From Melastoma dodecandrum (lineage: Eukaryota; Streptophyta; Magnoliopsida; Myrtales; Melastomataceae): a DNA stretch of 64,000 nt. The stretch spans positions 4,305,501 through 4,369,500 of the forward strand of contig JARUPY010000154.1 in NCBI GenBank assembly GCA_029817715.1, in the 5' to 3' direction. The position numbers and the translations under genes are program-made. This document shows, one piece after another, positions 1 through 12,343 of this stretch; positions within the stretch are counted from its first letter, which is position 1; each line of letters begins with the position of its first letter. The notes below the pieces were generated by a model. It ran no database searches and was not told where the DNA came from. It worked only from the letters and a program-made list of their open reading frames with translations.

Positions 1-1763
1 TGGATACGGGGTCGTAAGGTTCGGGAAGAGCCTGAGAATGCTCGGGGAGGAAGACCCGCGAAGAATAATCCATTCCTTCAAGTTCGGATTGGCTCTCACT
101 GTGGTGTCCCTGATGTACTACGTTAGGCCCTTGTGGGATAAATTTGGGGTCTCGGGAATGTGGGCCATTATAACCGTCATCGTCGACTTCGACTTCAGCG
201 TCGGTATGGATTCCTCTCATTTAATGCAAAGCGCGTCGCTTCTCGTCGTCTGGCCGGCAATCCGTTTGATTACCAAGGCTTGTCTAGGTGGGACACTCAG
301 CCGATTCACTTACAGAGGCTGTGCGACATTTGCTGGGGCTGCCTTGGGGGTAGGTACTCTGAGACTGACGTGCATCTTCCATGAAGTTGCTCAGGCAATC
401 ATCATCGGGGCTCTTGTTTTCCTGCTAGGTAAATTTTTATACGCACTACCGTTCCAGTATTTTGTTCTGTTTTACGAAATTCCATGACACTGACCGAAAA
501 ATTGTCATGAATTACCAGCTGCAGCAGCTGCATTTCTGAGATTCCTTCCGGTGATCAAGGAGAGGTACGACTATGGGGTGAAAATATTCATACTGACCGT
601 CTCTGTAGTATTGGTTTACGGCTACCGGTACGATGACTCACTGGAGTGGGATAGGGAGAGGTTCCTGACTATCTTAATCGGATGGGCCATCTGCATCATG
701 GTATCCATTTGCTTGTGGCCTACGTGGGCTGGAAAAGACCTTCAAAACATGATAGCTATGCATATGGAGAAACTCGCGATACACTTGGAAGGTTGAATTC
801 CATAATCCAACTCTACTCTAAAAGAAACAAAAAAAAAAAACCGAGAATTGGCCCATCATAACCAATTGAATGTTTATGAATTGGGAATTTGTAGAATTTG
901 GAAGAAGATACTTTGCATTGGAAGAGCGACCAACATCTTCGAACTTGACTGATGACGACAAGACCTCTGAGCATGGATATCAATGCATCCTGGTTTCAAA
1001 AACCACAGAAGAAGACTTGGTAAGATACTTTGATTCATCGAGATGGATGTTGCGCAACTACAGTTCTGATAGCCTCATCTGCACAGGCGAATTTCACCAA
1101 GTGGGAACTGTTTTTTGGCCTATTCCGATCCCGTTACTCCTGGGAGCATTACCTGAAAATTGGGGACCTTGCTCGGAAATGCGCGTGCCAAATCGAAGCT
1201 CTCGGTTGCCATGTAAATTCCAACATACAGGTAGTCATTCCGCACCTAGCCAGAGGGTGTATGCTGAACAGAAGAAGACCTCGAATTCACAACCTTGTTC
1301 TTAAGTATGGCAGGCTTCAACTGTATTCGATCAGAGAATCAAGGAGTTGTGCATCAAGATAAGTTCCGAACTGAGCATGGCTCTCAATTTTTTCTCCCAG
1401 TCAATCAAGTCAATGACCGACCCCTCGCCAGCCAACGTCCACGTCAGGAACTCCAGCATTGCTGCAAAGGAACTCGAGAGCGCAGTCGAAGAAATGTTGC
1501 TCGATGGAAGTACAGACATCTTAACAATGGTTCCCAGTGCTGCAACTACAGTCATTCTGGCACAGGTCGTGAATTGTGTTGAGAACATCTCTGAAGCCGT
1601 CCATGAACTGGCACAGGTCGCGGCTTTCAAGGGCATCATCGTAAAATCCTCTTTGTCGCAACGTTTTAACAGCTCGAGGGTCGTGCCGGTAACAAATAGC
1701 GAGGAATGCATCATCGCGATTGCCATGGTGCAAGAGAATGATTTTATTTTAACAGGAGCGTAG
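1..1763 (+). CDS. Aluminium-activated malate transporter (ALMT) family, 5'-partial, six exons
   Basis: Anion channel of the plant ALMT family, which moves malate and other anions across the plasma membrane or tonoplast. Exons read as <1-203, 288-428, 519-791, 895-1019, 1087-1230 and 1335-1763, all with GT-AG introns in compatible phases, giving about 438 codons. The frame is open to the left edge, so the true start lies outside; the visible part opens with the family's EDPRR-IIHS-K-GLAL segment. Membrane-segment motifs follow: MWAIITVIV, the small-residue stretch before GTLSR, ERYDYGVKIFILT and PTWAGKDL. The cytosolic C-terminal half carries SKTTEEDL and the WEHYLKIGDLARKCACQIEAL stretch. The first intron (84 bp) has no stop, so unspliced sequence reads through it. 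Oddities: the ALMT WEP motif reads WEL (about 1103-1111), and the C-terminal tail is short. It could be a diverged working paralogue or an early decaying one. The family call is firm; the clade is not. Confidence 0.87.
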
Positions 1764-4370
1764 ATTAATTACAAGATAAGTTTGGAACGCAACATTTCAA
1801 TGAAATTAGAAGAAGGTCCAGGACAACTTGGGCCGGATTCAATTCTCGGCCCAATAATATCTTTTAATGGATCTTAACTGGGCCAACAACTTGAAAGTTT
1901 ACGAGCCTGGGCCCAAGTGCGATAAATTCTCAGAATTTCGTAGTCTCTCTCTCTCTCTCTGGTCATCAGTGATTTTCTTTTTTCCTTTTCTCTCTTTTTT
2001 TTTCTTATATAGGACGACAAGTTCGTAAATTTTTAATTTATTACATAGTGCCCACCATTTTTGGTGTGGTTATTGCAGCGTGTGGAGGGCAAGACGTTTT
2101 GCTGCAAGGAAATAAATGATGACCCAAAAGCTATATTGTAAACTCCTTTCTGCTTTTGATTAATCCAGCTGGGGTTATGTTTTCCTGATCGAAGACATAA
2201 ACTCTGTTTAATTGAATGTCGAAACACTTAAAAAGCACAATGGGGGGCTCCCAAAATTGGTACAACAAAACCAGTTTGATACGGCCAGGTTAAGAATTGC
2301 CGCGGAATCAATGAAATTTCTCAAGGTCTGATCTGCAAGTTGCGAAACTCCGTGTAATACCAGCCAGCCAGCTGCAATTATTTTATTCTATTCTCTTTTG
2401 GACAGTAATCAACCGATTCAATTCGATAAAAACTATCCCACTTAAGAGGTCTAAAATTTCTCCATTGTGGGGGGAGAGACTTGACGTGTAGCTTCCGATT
2501 CCACGTAATTTAGTCGTAACCCCTAAAAAGACTCTGTTTTTTAAATTTCCCTTTATTCCCTCTATATTTGACCATGGAAGATGAAGAAGAAGAAGAAGAA
2601 AGAAGAAAGAAAAAAGAAGAGGAAGTGGTGGTAGTAGTAGAAATAATGTGGGGAGGTGGGACAGTTATGTGTTGGTCAGTTCGTTCGTGTTCTGACCTCC
2701 ATTGAATCGACTCGAGATTTGAGCAGGTTACGTTCTAACAAGAACCAGCATCCCAAACAACACACGCGATTAAATTATGTCACGACCTGGTCTGGCAAAG
2801 GTAGGGAGAAAATACAACAAGTAAACCTTGAGGTGGATTTCGCCAGCGATACGAAAACTGCGAGAGGCACAAGGCTTTGGGAAAACAAAGGATGGCCAAA
2901 TTTATTACTGATTTCATCTGGGAGCTCGAAAATTGGTTGATAACCTGCTTTATTTTTTTTATTAGACCGGGCAAATTTTTAATAATATACCCCAGAAAAC
3001 GATGGATGACCTCATGAAGTTACAAGAGAGTTCTTGCTTTATTATTAATTATAAAATAATTTGGTCCCAGTGTTTCAATTTTCTATTAGTTATGAAGAAA
3101 ATTATAAAACAAAATTACTAATAAAAAGACTACGTATTACGTCGGGAATTGTCAACTCCGAGTGTATCGAAAAGTCGAAAAGCGCAACATGTGATGGACT
3201 GACAGACAGATCGGCCGACAGAAATAAATAAAGCGAATGAGAAATTTGCCCCCCATCTCCCGTTACTCCACGGTTCTTTCGTAAATATATTTCTTCGTCC
3301 CTGATCGCAGCATTCAGCCAAGCCTCAAAAACACCTTCCCTTTCCTCTTTCGATCTATATTCGAGTTAATTTGGTTCATGGAAGTACCACTTCCTCGATA
3401 AGTTTGTACGTTTAAGGACGTGCCATCCATGTTTCGCAAACACACCTATCAATCATAAAAAAGACGATCACGTGAGTAGCCCCTATCGCCCTTTACATGT
3501 AGTTTATATATATTACACACCAGATGCTCCCAGCTAACAATGCCAACAGGAGAGGGGATTTAATATTTTAGGTTCTGACAACGATAACCCCGAATTGTCA
3601 ACAAGAGGAAACCCATGGAGAGAATCATGGCACGTACATTCAAACGTAATGTTATGTTCACTCAAAAAAATAATTAAAAAAAATTGAAAAATTCAAAAGG
3701 TAGGGTAGGGGTTGGGGGTGGAGTTCATCTTCCCCACGATTTCGGGAAAGCCATGTTGTGCAATGAAAGATTTCCCTACAGATACATGCTCTGGCCGGCC
3801 GGATCATCGACTCTGACTTTTATCTCCCTGATGCAGAGGGAAGAAACAAAGTCAAAGGGATCAAAGATGGAAGAGGAACGACGGTTGATTTGGGGAGGGT
3901 TGGCAGCCATATTTCTTGAAACCTTCAAAACACTGACCAAAAAACCACGTTCCGCCACTACCTGTGAGTTGTTTTTTGGGCATCCACAATCCATATTAAT
4001 GGCGTATACCCTTCCTTCTTCTCAACCAATGGAATTTTGGTATATATACTTTCTACGTTTCAAGATGAGTTGACACAGGTAGCTGCTGCTATAAGACCAA
4101 TCAATTGGCAGCGCCATGCAACCACGGACAACAATTAATAAGACACCGTTGCAGTTTAATTACTAATATTTTTTTTTATCTTAGGGAAATACGAACCGTC
4201 GTTCGGACGACAGGGCAAAGTGAAATAAAATACAAATACGTTTTTGAAAAGTCGTCGGCCTTCACTCGATCTAATCTCGACCCCCGATTAAAGTTTCTCC
4301 GTGTATTCTTTTTGACTCTCTCTCTTCTTTCTTTCCCTTACTAAGCTTTGAATTTCCCCAACCATATACT
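1764..4370. other. Intergenic region, no gene recognised
   Basis: AT-rich DNA between the ALMT 3' end and the U-box gene. It holds a GAA/purine-rich microsatellite at about 2577-2632 and scattered short open frames without family resemblance or coding character. The last ~500 bp is presumably the U-box promoter. Confidence 0.6.
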
Positions 4371-4379
4371 CATATAAAA
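4371..4379 (+). promoter_or_regulatory. TATA box of the U-box gene
   Basis: A CATATAAAA motif lies 120-128 bp upstream of the ATG at 4499, leaving room for a ~95-nt leader, in a pyrimidine-rich context. Its position and sequence fit a plant core promoter. No transcript evidence is available. Confidence 0.55.
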
Positions 4380-4498
4380 CCCTCTCCCCATATCCCGAAG
4401 GCAACACCCCCACCACACTCATCTCTCAATCTTCATCTTTTAATCTCCCGACGAAGACAAACAAAAAAAGGGAGGGGAAGCATTAACCCTTTGGTGGA

Positions 4499-5752
4499 AT
4501 GGAGGAGGTCCAGGTTCCTCCCTTCTTCCTCTGCCCTATATCCCTTGAGATGATGAGGGACCCCGTCACCATCTCCACCGGAATCACCTACGACCGCGAC
4601 TCCATCGAGACCTGGCTCTTCTCCTCAAACAACGCCACCTGCCCTGTCACCAAGCTTCCCGTCCCCACAGACTCCGAGGACCTCATCACCCCCAACCACA
4701 CCCTCCGCCGCCTCATCCAGTCCTGGTGCACCCTCAATGCCTCCAAGGGAGTCGAGCGCATCCCTACCCCTAAGCCCCCGGTTAGCCGACCCTACGTCCA
4801 GAAGCTCCTCTCCGACGCTCTCTCCCCCGGGATCCCGAACCAGTGCCTTAAGAGGCTTCGGTCCATCGCTACTTCGAGGAATGGTGCTGCTAAGAGGTGC
4901 GTTGAGTCGGCTGGAGCCGTCTCCTTCTTGGCCTCTTTGGTCAACTCTGAGTGCTCCACCTCGGCGTTTGAGGAACCAGGGGAGGATCTCGGGACGAAGG
5001 CGTTGGCCGATGATGCACTGTGCATACTCCACAACCTACAGTTGACCGACGCTGGGTTAAGGCAACTCGTCCGCAGCGGACAATTCGTTGACTCGCTGGT
5101 CCTTGTCATGCAGCAGGCGTCGTACGATGCCCGAGCTTATGCGGTGTTACTCCTCAAGTCGATGTTCCAGGTGGCCGAGCCGATGGAAATGATAGCCCTG
5201 CGTGCCGGTTTCTTCCACGAGATCATCCAGGTGTTGCATGACGGGGTCTCCCTGCAGGCGACGAAGGCCGCATTGAAGTTGCTCATCCACGTGTGCCCAT
5301 GGGGAAGGAATAGGATAAAGGCGGTCGAGGCCGGGGCAGTCAGTGCACTAGTCGAGATGCTTCTAGAGAGTCCCGAGAAGAGGATCTGCGAGCTCGCGCT
5401 CATGCTCCTCGAAATGTCATGCCAATGCGCCGAGGGAAGAGCAGAGTTACTTAGGCACAGCGCGGGCATGGCCGTCGTCTCGAAGAAGATCCTCAGGGTC
5501 TCCCAAACAGCGAGCGAGCAGGCAGTCCGGATCCTTCTGTCGCTGGCACGGTTCTCCGTGACCCCGGCGGTCATTCAGGACATGCTAGAGATCGGTGTAG
5601 TGATGAAGCTGTGCCTGGTGCTCCAGGTGGAATCAGGGAAGAAGGCCAAGGAGAAGGCGATCGAGATCCTCCGGCTGCACGGGAGGGCGTGGAGGAAGTC
5701 GCCATGCATCCCGGCGAATCTCGCAACGAGTATCCCTCCCTCTCCGCGGTGA
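4499..5752 (+). CDS. U-box E3 ubiquitin ligase with ARM repeats, PUB22/23/24 type
   Basis: Single-exon, 417-aa plant U-box protein. The U-box spans about residues 6-80 (PPFFLCPISLEMMRDPVT, the GITYDR turn, CPVTKLPV) and recruits E2 enzymes to attach ubiquitin to targets. The remainder is alpha-helical and leucine/alanine-rich, as in Armadillo repeats (for example SLQATKAALKLLIHVC and VEAGAVSALVEMLLESPEKR). Length, lack of introns and N-terminal U-box match Arabidopsis PUB22/PUB23/PUB24, which dampen pattern-triggered immunity by ubiquitinating proteins such as Exo70B2; CMPG1-type PUBs are the nearest alternative. The start is the first ATG after a TATA box and is directly followed by the U-box. 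Third codon positions are strongly GC-rich, in contrast to the AT-rich flanks. It ends with a proline/serine tail. Confidence 0.93.
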   Translation: MEEVQVPPFFLCPISLEMMRDPVTISTGITYDRDSIETWLFSSNNATCPVTKLPVPTDSEDLITPNHTLRRLIQSWCTLNASKGVERIPTPKPPVSRPYVQKLLSDALSPGIPNQCLKRLRSIATSRNGAAKRCVESAGAVSFLASLVNSECSTSAFEEPGEDLGTKALADDALCILHNLQLTDAGLRQLVRSGQFVDSLVLVMQQASYDARAYAVLLLKSMFQVAEPMEMIALRAGFFHEIIQVLHDGVSLQATKAALKLLIHVCPWGRNRIKAVEAGAVSALVEMLLESPEKRICELALMLLEMSCQCAEGRAELLRHSAGMAVVSKKILRVSQTASEQAVRILLSLARFSVTPAVIQDMLEIGVVMKLCLVLQVESGKKAKEKAIEILRLHGRAWRKSPCIPANLATSIPPSPR

Positions 5753-7711
5753 TACCGGGGCCGGTCCCCCTCGGAACATCCTCTCATAAAGACATGGCAA
5801 GAAACTGTCCGTTGGCTTTTTGTAGGTAAATTTCTTCAAACAAGGAAAATTCCAAGTAATACGGGTACACGACCTGAAGATTGGTTACAGTTTTAAATCC
5901 TTCCACCATTTTGCCCCCAATACCACAAATTTTCATGATAATATGCCCCCGCCAATTCCCTTTCTGTCTATCATCAGTTCAAGATTCCAAAAGCACCAGA
6001 AGACGTAACCAATACGTGTATATAACCAAATTGCTTGTCCGACCGAATAGCAGGAATCTGATCGAGTTCCTTCCTTACTTTATTTGGGCAGATCACACCG
6101 ACAATTCCGTGCTTCAATTTGTCATGTAATGAATATAATAACAAAAAAGGCATGGAGAGACACAGACCCTACCCTTTTTCCTTTTTTGGGGGGTGAAAGT
6201 GCGTCGTCTCCCACCACATTAATTTCATTACAACAGAGATGGTATTAATTAATCCAGTCCAATCCCCAACCGAATTTAATCGGGGTTGGAGGTGAGTGTT
6301 GCAACTTGCATGTGTTTGGACCACTCCACGTGACGCATTTAATCCAATCACATAAAGGAAATCGTAAGGTTATATCCAAATGAAAGCAGAGAAAAAAGAA
6401 CCGTGTCGTAATTGTCGAGTTTGCGACAAAACCACTGAATTAATTTAGGAAGGGATGACAATTGAGCCCCCACAAAAATGTAAAATCATAAGACTGTGAA
6501 ATTGGTCGTCGGAGGATACGATCCCATTTTAACAAAAAGTCTCCTTTCTAAGATGTCAACATCTGGAGGAGGCGTCGTGTATTATTATTATTATTTATTT
6601 CGGGTAAGATCCGAGCAAGCTTTTTGTTGGAAAAACTCTCTATCTCTGTTGGGGTTTAGTAGATTCCTATATCAATCACGTGATGCACGGCTCTCTTCTC
6701 TTTCATTTTACTTAGTCAATTCTCTTTTTTAACTTTATAGTAAAAAATTATAAGGAATTAAACAGGTTGGAAATATTACTTACAAAATCGGAGAATACCT
6801 GGCAATACGAGTGGATCCCAAATGCTCTCTTTGCTTTTGAATTCAGAACACAGTTGTGTGTTGTGGGGTAGAAGTTATTCGACAACTGGAGTGCATGCAT
6901 GCATGATGAAGATGATGAAAGACCATTGAAGTTGAATTTGCATCGACGACGACAGTGCCCTCCATTATTGACCCCCCTCCTCCCGAATCTTACCGACAGT
7001 TCCGCCGAAAGGTTATCCCTTTTCCTTTTATGGCCTCAAGCTACAACCCCCCCGTATACCACCAACCCTAAATTTGTATTATCTTCGTTTGATTATTGGC
7101 ATTGGCCTTTATCTGTCCAAAAAAGAAAAAAACCGATACATTTATAAATTGAGTTTATTTGTTTTTTTTTTTGCTTGGGCACCGATCCTTATATTAAGGT
7201 ATTACTTTTGTTATTTTAATTAATATATAAAAAATACAAGACAAAATATATATTTATGGTCTTATTTTTGGATTAATTTTCTATTTTAACAATAATTTAA
7301 TTTATTATATAATTTTATCATCGACATTTTCTTTTTATATTTATTTTATTTATTTTAGCGAAATCCAAACGAGATTTTAGCATTGTATAACTCGTACAAT
7401 ACAGGAGGTGTTCTTCCGTCTTAACCTCTAGCAGCATGCCCCACGACAAATCTATATTATTCATTATTTTTATTTTTATTTTATTTTTTGGCAGATAAAT
7501 GATGCAGGACTTTTTTGGTTTTTTTTTCGTATAAAATTTAATAATATGATTAAGGTCAAAATAAAAAGTCTGACCCAAATTCGATCCTATACATCGATAT
7601 TATGCCGAAATGTATCTGTGGATTTTTATGCTTGGACCGCCGAAATGTTGATGCAATCCTGTTGACTGACTCGGTTATTATCGAACCTAATTCGTTTCGT
7701 GTTTTTTTTTT
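5753..7711. other. Intergenic region, no gene recognised
   Basis: AT-rich, especially 7150-7600, with homopolymer T runs. Short open frames show no recognisable protein. The right boundary is where the duplicated segment begins. Confidence 0.6.
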
Positions 7712-8285
7712 CATTTATTCATTCAAACATGTCTATCTCCCCAGTAACATACATATTTACATATTATGTCTTTTGGCGTGTCATTTTTTATTAAATAACG
7801 AGTTCAATTTCAAGAAATAAATAAGCATAGAAAGTAATCGCTTCTAGAATTGATTATACTACTCATTCCATACCAAATGACATTTACCATCCAAACCCAT
7901 CATGGATTTGGACAGATTGGTCAGACAGACAGAGACCATCAATCACTCGATCGGGCTTTTTTTTTAATATTTGTTCATCCAAAAGCGATCTGGCAAGACA
8001 TCAGAGACTACTAGACAGACATCCATGTTTTTATTTTAATTTTTATTGGGAAAAAAGGCTTATTGTAATTTAAATAAAGTGCATAAATGATACGCGCCCC
8101 TAAATTGGGCGAATTTTTATCTGTTCATATGTCAAATATATGTCAAGTTGTGTATGAGAAAAATAAAATACAGAAAAAGGAAAACACGAGAATGATGAGA
8201 AGCTTATACAAAAGAAAGGCATTACAATTGTGCCGATTGGAATCGAGTCTTTGTTGTTGTTGTTATCATCCTTCCATCTTCGCCT

Positions 8286-9125
8286 TCATTTCCTTAAAGC
8301 ATCGTCCAGAGGCATATCAAAATCCCGCCAGTTTGCCATTATGTAGCTCTGGTCCTCCTGCTGACCTTCCATCCCGAAAACTGTCGGCAACAACCCTGGC
8401 TCCTCGAAGCCATGAGTTGCCATGTCGTTCTCTGACTCTGGCCATGATATAACAACCTCTTCGTTTGGAAGAGGCGGCAACGAGTAGTTGCCCGCGTCGA
8501 TGCCGTCATAGTCCAGGATTCTCCCGTGGGACATGTCGGTGGCACCGAACCCCTCGTGATACCTATGGTTCTCGGTGTTCATGTTAGTCTCCGCGAAGAG
8601 GTTGGACAAAAACTCGCAACCGAGAAGCTCGTTTCCGCCGAGGAACTCGATGTCTGGATCGACCTGCTTCTCTTTCGGCATAAATTGATCGTCGAATCCA
8701 CCGCCGCCGCCTTGTTGATCGGTCTCATGGTCACCCTTCGACTCTGGCTTCTGGTTCAAGTAATTTGCGTATACGAGCACGAGATCGATGTGAGAACCAT
8801 CTGGTGATGCAGATGAGGCTGCTGTTGTCAAGTCGAAACATTTCGCTTTTATCAACCCTCCGGACCCATACCCCAAGCTAGCCCTCGAAGCGGCCTCGGC
8901 AGTCGAGACCCTAATAGACCTACTACGCCTGTTTCTCCTGCAACCTCCACCGACCGGGACATTTCTAAGGGACCCGCCTTTTGTCCAGTACCTCCTACAG
9001 CCCTTGCAGAAGTACCTCGGCTGAGTGAGACTGTAGTTGTTGTAGTAACAAAACTTGGTGTTCGACGATCCGCAACGCGGGCAGCTCGGCGACATGTCGA
9101 TGTTTGCCTTCCAAACCCTTTCCAT
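8286..9125 (-). CDS. Dof zinc-finger transcription factor (copy A)
   Basis: Plant-specific Dof transcription factor, 279 aa, single exon, binding AAAG-core DNA in the nucleus. The Dof finger occupies about residues 13-64 with the C-x2-C-x21-C-x2-C arrangement: Cys15, Cys18, Cys40 and Cys43. The diagnostic stretches [33 protein letters not shown] and a basic tail (RRNRRSRS) follow. The remainder is a divergent, acidic, probably regulatory region with a glycine run (QGGGGG). The start ATG at 9125 lies 14 codons before the finger, a short N-terminus usual for the family. It differs from copy B at four residues: Thr/Asn before the DQQ-glycine run, Arg/Met in NH-YHEG, Gly/Trp in SH-RIL and Leu/Phe near the C-terminus. 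All lie outside the finger. I do not assign a subfamily. Confidence 0.92.
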   Translation of the reverse strand: MERVWKANIDMSPSCPRCGSSNTKFCYYNNYSLTQPRYFCKGCRRYWTKGGSLRNVPVGGGCRRNRRSRSIRVSTAEAASRASLGYGSGGLIKAKCFDLTTAASSASPDGSHIDLVLVYANYLNQKPESKGDHETDQQGGGGGFDDQFMPKEKQVDPDIEFLGGNELLGCEFLSNLFAETNMNTENHRYHEGFGATDMSHGRILDYDGIDAGNYSLPPLPNEEVVISWPESENDMATHGFEEPGLLPTVFGMEGQQEDQSYIMANWRDFDMPLDDALRK

Positions 9126-9320
9126 ACCCCCACGCTCGCAATCGAAAAGAGGAAAGAAGAAAAGAACTTCCCAACCAGGGAGACAAACGGGGAATGGAGA
9201 GGAGAATAAACTTCATGGGAAATAAAAACGAGGGTTATGGAGCGTTTCCATGCACATGCACATGGGGGAGGGGGGGAGAAAACGCGAAAATGTATGACTC
9301 GTGCGACCGTGAGCACTCGT

Positions 9321-9339
9321 GGGGGGGGGGGGGGGGGGG
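9321..9339 (+). repeat. Poly-G run upstream of Dof copy A
   Basis: A run of 19 G about 200 bp upstream of the Dof ATG; the equivalent run in copy B (17651-17665) has 15 G. A second pair of G runs lies at 10392-10403 (12 G) and 18719-18733 (15 G). These are ordinary slippage sites and also error-prone in assembly. Confidence 0.85.
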
Positions 9340-10900
9340 CACGAGAGCGAGTGTAAAGGCTAAGTTAAGATCTCATGGGGGGCCGACAAGTACGAGAAGG
9401 ATGTTGGGAGGATCGGTGGCACCAGTGACGGCTACATCCGCGCGCTGTCTGTTCCCGTTCCACCACGTGGATCCACTCGATTCGAGGGTGAGCTTAACGC
9501 TATTGTATAATGTAAGCAACTTCATCGAGCGGAGGAAACAATGGTTACGTGCATGAGGGGACACGAAGTTGGTGATTCACCTAGAAGTAATATTACAAAC
9601 GAAGAAAATATCAAAGATGAATAAGTTTTACGAATTTTAGCTGTAATATAACTCCAAGGTTTTATATGAAACCTTTAGCCTAAAGTTTTTTCTATACCAA
9701 TTTTATTATTGCTTTACTAAGTAAACTACATGCATATTCTTTTGTTTCCCCATCGATATTTCTTCTCCCGAGCTCATGTTCAATCACGGGGTGCGAACGT
9801 CGTGATAATGAATAGAATGTACGTGGGGGGAGATGAATAGAATGAAATTCCAAAGCTTTGGAGTGTAGTGGATCGATTGAGTTTTGTACAAGGAGGAATG
9901 TCTCTTTCCGCCCTCCACCCCCCCATCCTTTCCTTCCTTTGATGAGCCAAGGAGGAATGAATGTTTCTCCACCACCACCACCACCATCTTCCCTCTCCTT
10001 CAAACTAAGAGAATGAGATTTTGACCAAAAAGATCACCTCGGATCGTGTGCTCCATTCTTGGATCCAGTAGTATCGATTCATAAGTCTTTACGACCCCTC
10101 GGAGGGGCGCAAATAAATATAATACAAATTGAGTGATGATAAACGAAGCACGTATGAATGAATGAATGATTGATTGATTGGAGGGTGAAGTGGGTGTATC
10201 ATGAGTTAAAATAAACGCGGATGTGTTACTTCGAGAGTAGATCGAGCGACTTGTATGATACGAGTTCATGTTCTGCTTGATGGGAAAGCAAAGTTGAGGA
10301 AAAGGGGAATTGGGAAGTTGACATTTTGATTAGTGTAAGGGAATGATTTGCAATTGAGATACGTATAGTTTGAGATTTTGAGAGATATGGAGGGGGGGGG
10401 GGGCATATGATCACATCGCACGATTCCATGACTCAAACGCGACTTTGCCAAAAGTATTATTTTTCATGCTTAAACCATAGTTCAAAGAAATACTTGCATG
10501 CGATTTCTAAAACGTTTAGAGCCCAAATAATGTACGGTTGACGACTCTGGGCGGTAATCGTATTGGCCGACCGAAACTTATATTCTCCGAGATGCAACCT
10601 GTCGTGAAGGAAGGTTATCTAACGGTACCAAGTGGTTGTGAAGCTACTCGCCCGTGGGAAGGCTTGCATCGAAAGCATGACGATGCTCTAGGATGCGGAA
10701 CAAAGTAACCCCTCCGAGCATTTCAACGCATTTCGGGTGAAAGGACTAATAGGAAACTCCAGGCTGCGCCTGCCTTGGCTCATCCTCTCGGCTGGAAAAG
10801 AAATTAACGTGTCATGGACATCCCTGAATTCAGACAATGGCGGAAACTGACGTGAGAAAATTCAGAAGCGGTCGACGGGCTGCGAATACGGAAATCTAGG
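9340..10900. other. Upstream region of Dof copy A, no other gene recognised
   Basis: Presumed promoter and distal upstream DNA of the minus-strand Dof gene. It contains the second poly-G run and pyrimidine-rich stretches. Short open frames here are repeated in copy B and show no family resemblance. The counterpart in copy B is about 17666-19240. Confidence 0.55.
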
Positions 10901-11230
10901 ACGGTGGGAGGCAAACCAGATTGTTCAGAGTATCATCTTGTTTATTTCTAGACTTTCCTCAGTCTAACAACGTCATATATGTTGCTAAGAACAATTTTAC
11001 GTATAAAAGGAGCTTTTTAATTATTGCAGAGTTGCATTAGATGATAAACACTGAAGAAGTTACGAGCAAAGACTACAATTAAAAGATCTCAATGTATTTC
11101 CTCTAAAAATTCTCTTTCTCAAGACGTCTATCGGGGATCCTATCGAAATTTTCTGAGCGAACTCTATCATCAGAGTATGTCCCCAAAATCTCGACTCCAG
11201 TCCTTCGAGTTAGTACCAAATGTGCCGTAC
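10900..11230 (+). other. Possible decayed LTR-like fragment (copy A; equivalent at about 19240-19560)
   Basis: A TATAAAAGG motif (11002-11010; about 19333-19341 in copy B) is followed by an AT-rich leader and then a stretch containing ATCAGAGTATGTCCCC and ACTCCAG. This order resembles the promoter and R/U5 part of some Ty3-type plant LTRs. I see no paired terminal repeat, primer site or coding domain, so this is a weak suggestion. Confidence 0.25.
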
Positions 11231-12342
11231 ATAATTTAAAGTTTCAACATAATCGATTATGCAACTTCTTCTGAAGTTTGACAATATCAGAAAAGCCATC
11301 AAGAGAAAATAATAGACAAATTTTCGTGTATTTTGCAGACTGCATGCATGAGCCAAGGAATAAAAAAGCACAAAAACAATGGCAACTCCACCCTTCCAAC
11401 TCCAACATGAGTTGATGATAGTGGTTATGAGTAAGAGAGTTGATCAAAATAACATGAAACATAATTTCTTTTTTCTTCTTTTAATGACGGTTGTGTCCAG
11501 ACCAGCATACCTCGATTAAATCACCCGCCTCTCTACAATAACCATAAACCACAAGCACCGGGGAATATGGCCACCATGGCTGGGTGGGCAGCACTCAAGA
11601 TAGAGTCTGGCTTTGAACCTTGAATCTAATGATAATTTTGAACAACTGTAAAGGAGGGCACAACTTCTATTGAACGTTGAACCATTTAATGGAAGGACCA
11701 GAAACTTTTTTTCATTTGGCTTTGTCCGACAAGTTAGATTATGTCTTTACACCCATATAAGAATCACTCCACGCCTGTGTTATGCTTGTCGAGAAGCAAG
11801 AGTAAATCTCCCAACTTTTCGGAAAAAGAAACTCTAATTGAGAGAAGGCATCACAGTGCATGATGGGACAGAATTGATTGACTACAGTTTCAAGTCGTGT
11901 AGTAATCGCAGGATACCAAGTATTGGTGACAGACCACAAGAGAAGGGAGATTAATCATTCTCAAGAAACGACCACTCGTTTAAGTTAAGTGCACCAGAGC
12001 AATACAGGAACTAATTATCAAACTACTGTGAACTCCTCAACAAAATAGGGGAAATCATCAAAATCTCAACAGCAAAAGGAATGAAACTGCATTGATAGAA
12101 CAGTAAATCAAGGTTTGCATCATTTGTAGAGCCAGAAACTGACCACTGAAGTCCCTACTGGATATGACCATCTTCGACAGAACTTGTTGGTTGGGCTATA
12201 TTCAGGTTTAATCCTGCTCCCAATCGTTTCTTGAATCGCTACATCTTCCTCGGAGCACTTCCTCTTCGAGAATTTCCATGTGACTATAGTAACAAAATTC
12301 GAATTCTGAAAACCAACAGGAAACAAAACGAACGCCACAGGC
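11231..12342. other. Distal part of duplication copy A, no gene recognised
   Basis: Several short minus-strand frames are conserved in both copies (for example 12120-12344 and 20449-20667), but conservation between recent duplicates is not evidence of coding. No known domain seen. Confidence 0.5.
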
Positions 12343-12343
12343 A

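Larger units (their letters stand above)
7712..12342 (+). repeat. Segmental duplication copy A, carrying a Dof gene
   Basis: This segment is nearly identical, in direct orientation, to 15993-20671. Homology starts at CATTTATTCATTC (7712/15993) and stops after ACGCCACAGGC (12342/20671). Differences are scattered substitutions plus a few indels: copy B has ~43 bp at about 16044 where copy A has ~7 bp; 6 bp is missing in B near 19730; 4 bp is added in B near 20056; poly-G lengths vary. Such low divergence means either a recent duplication or two haplotypes assembled in tandem. Confidence 0.93.

Noticed and set aside
3684..4073. 129-codon open frame with a glycine-rich start
   Set aside because: No domain, low-complexity start, no splice or codon support and no family resemblance.
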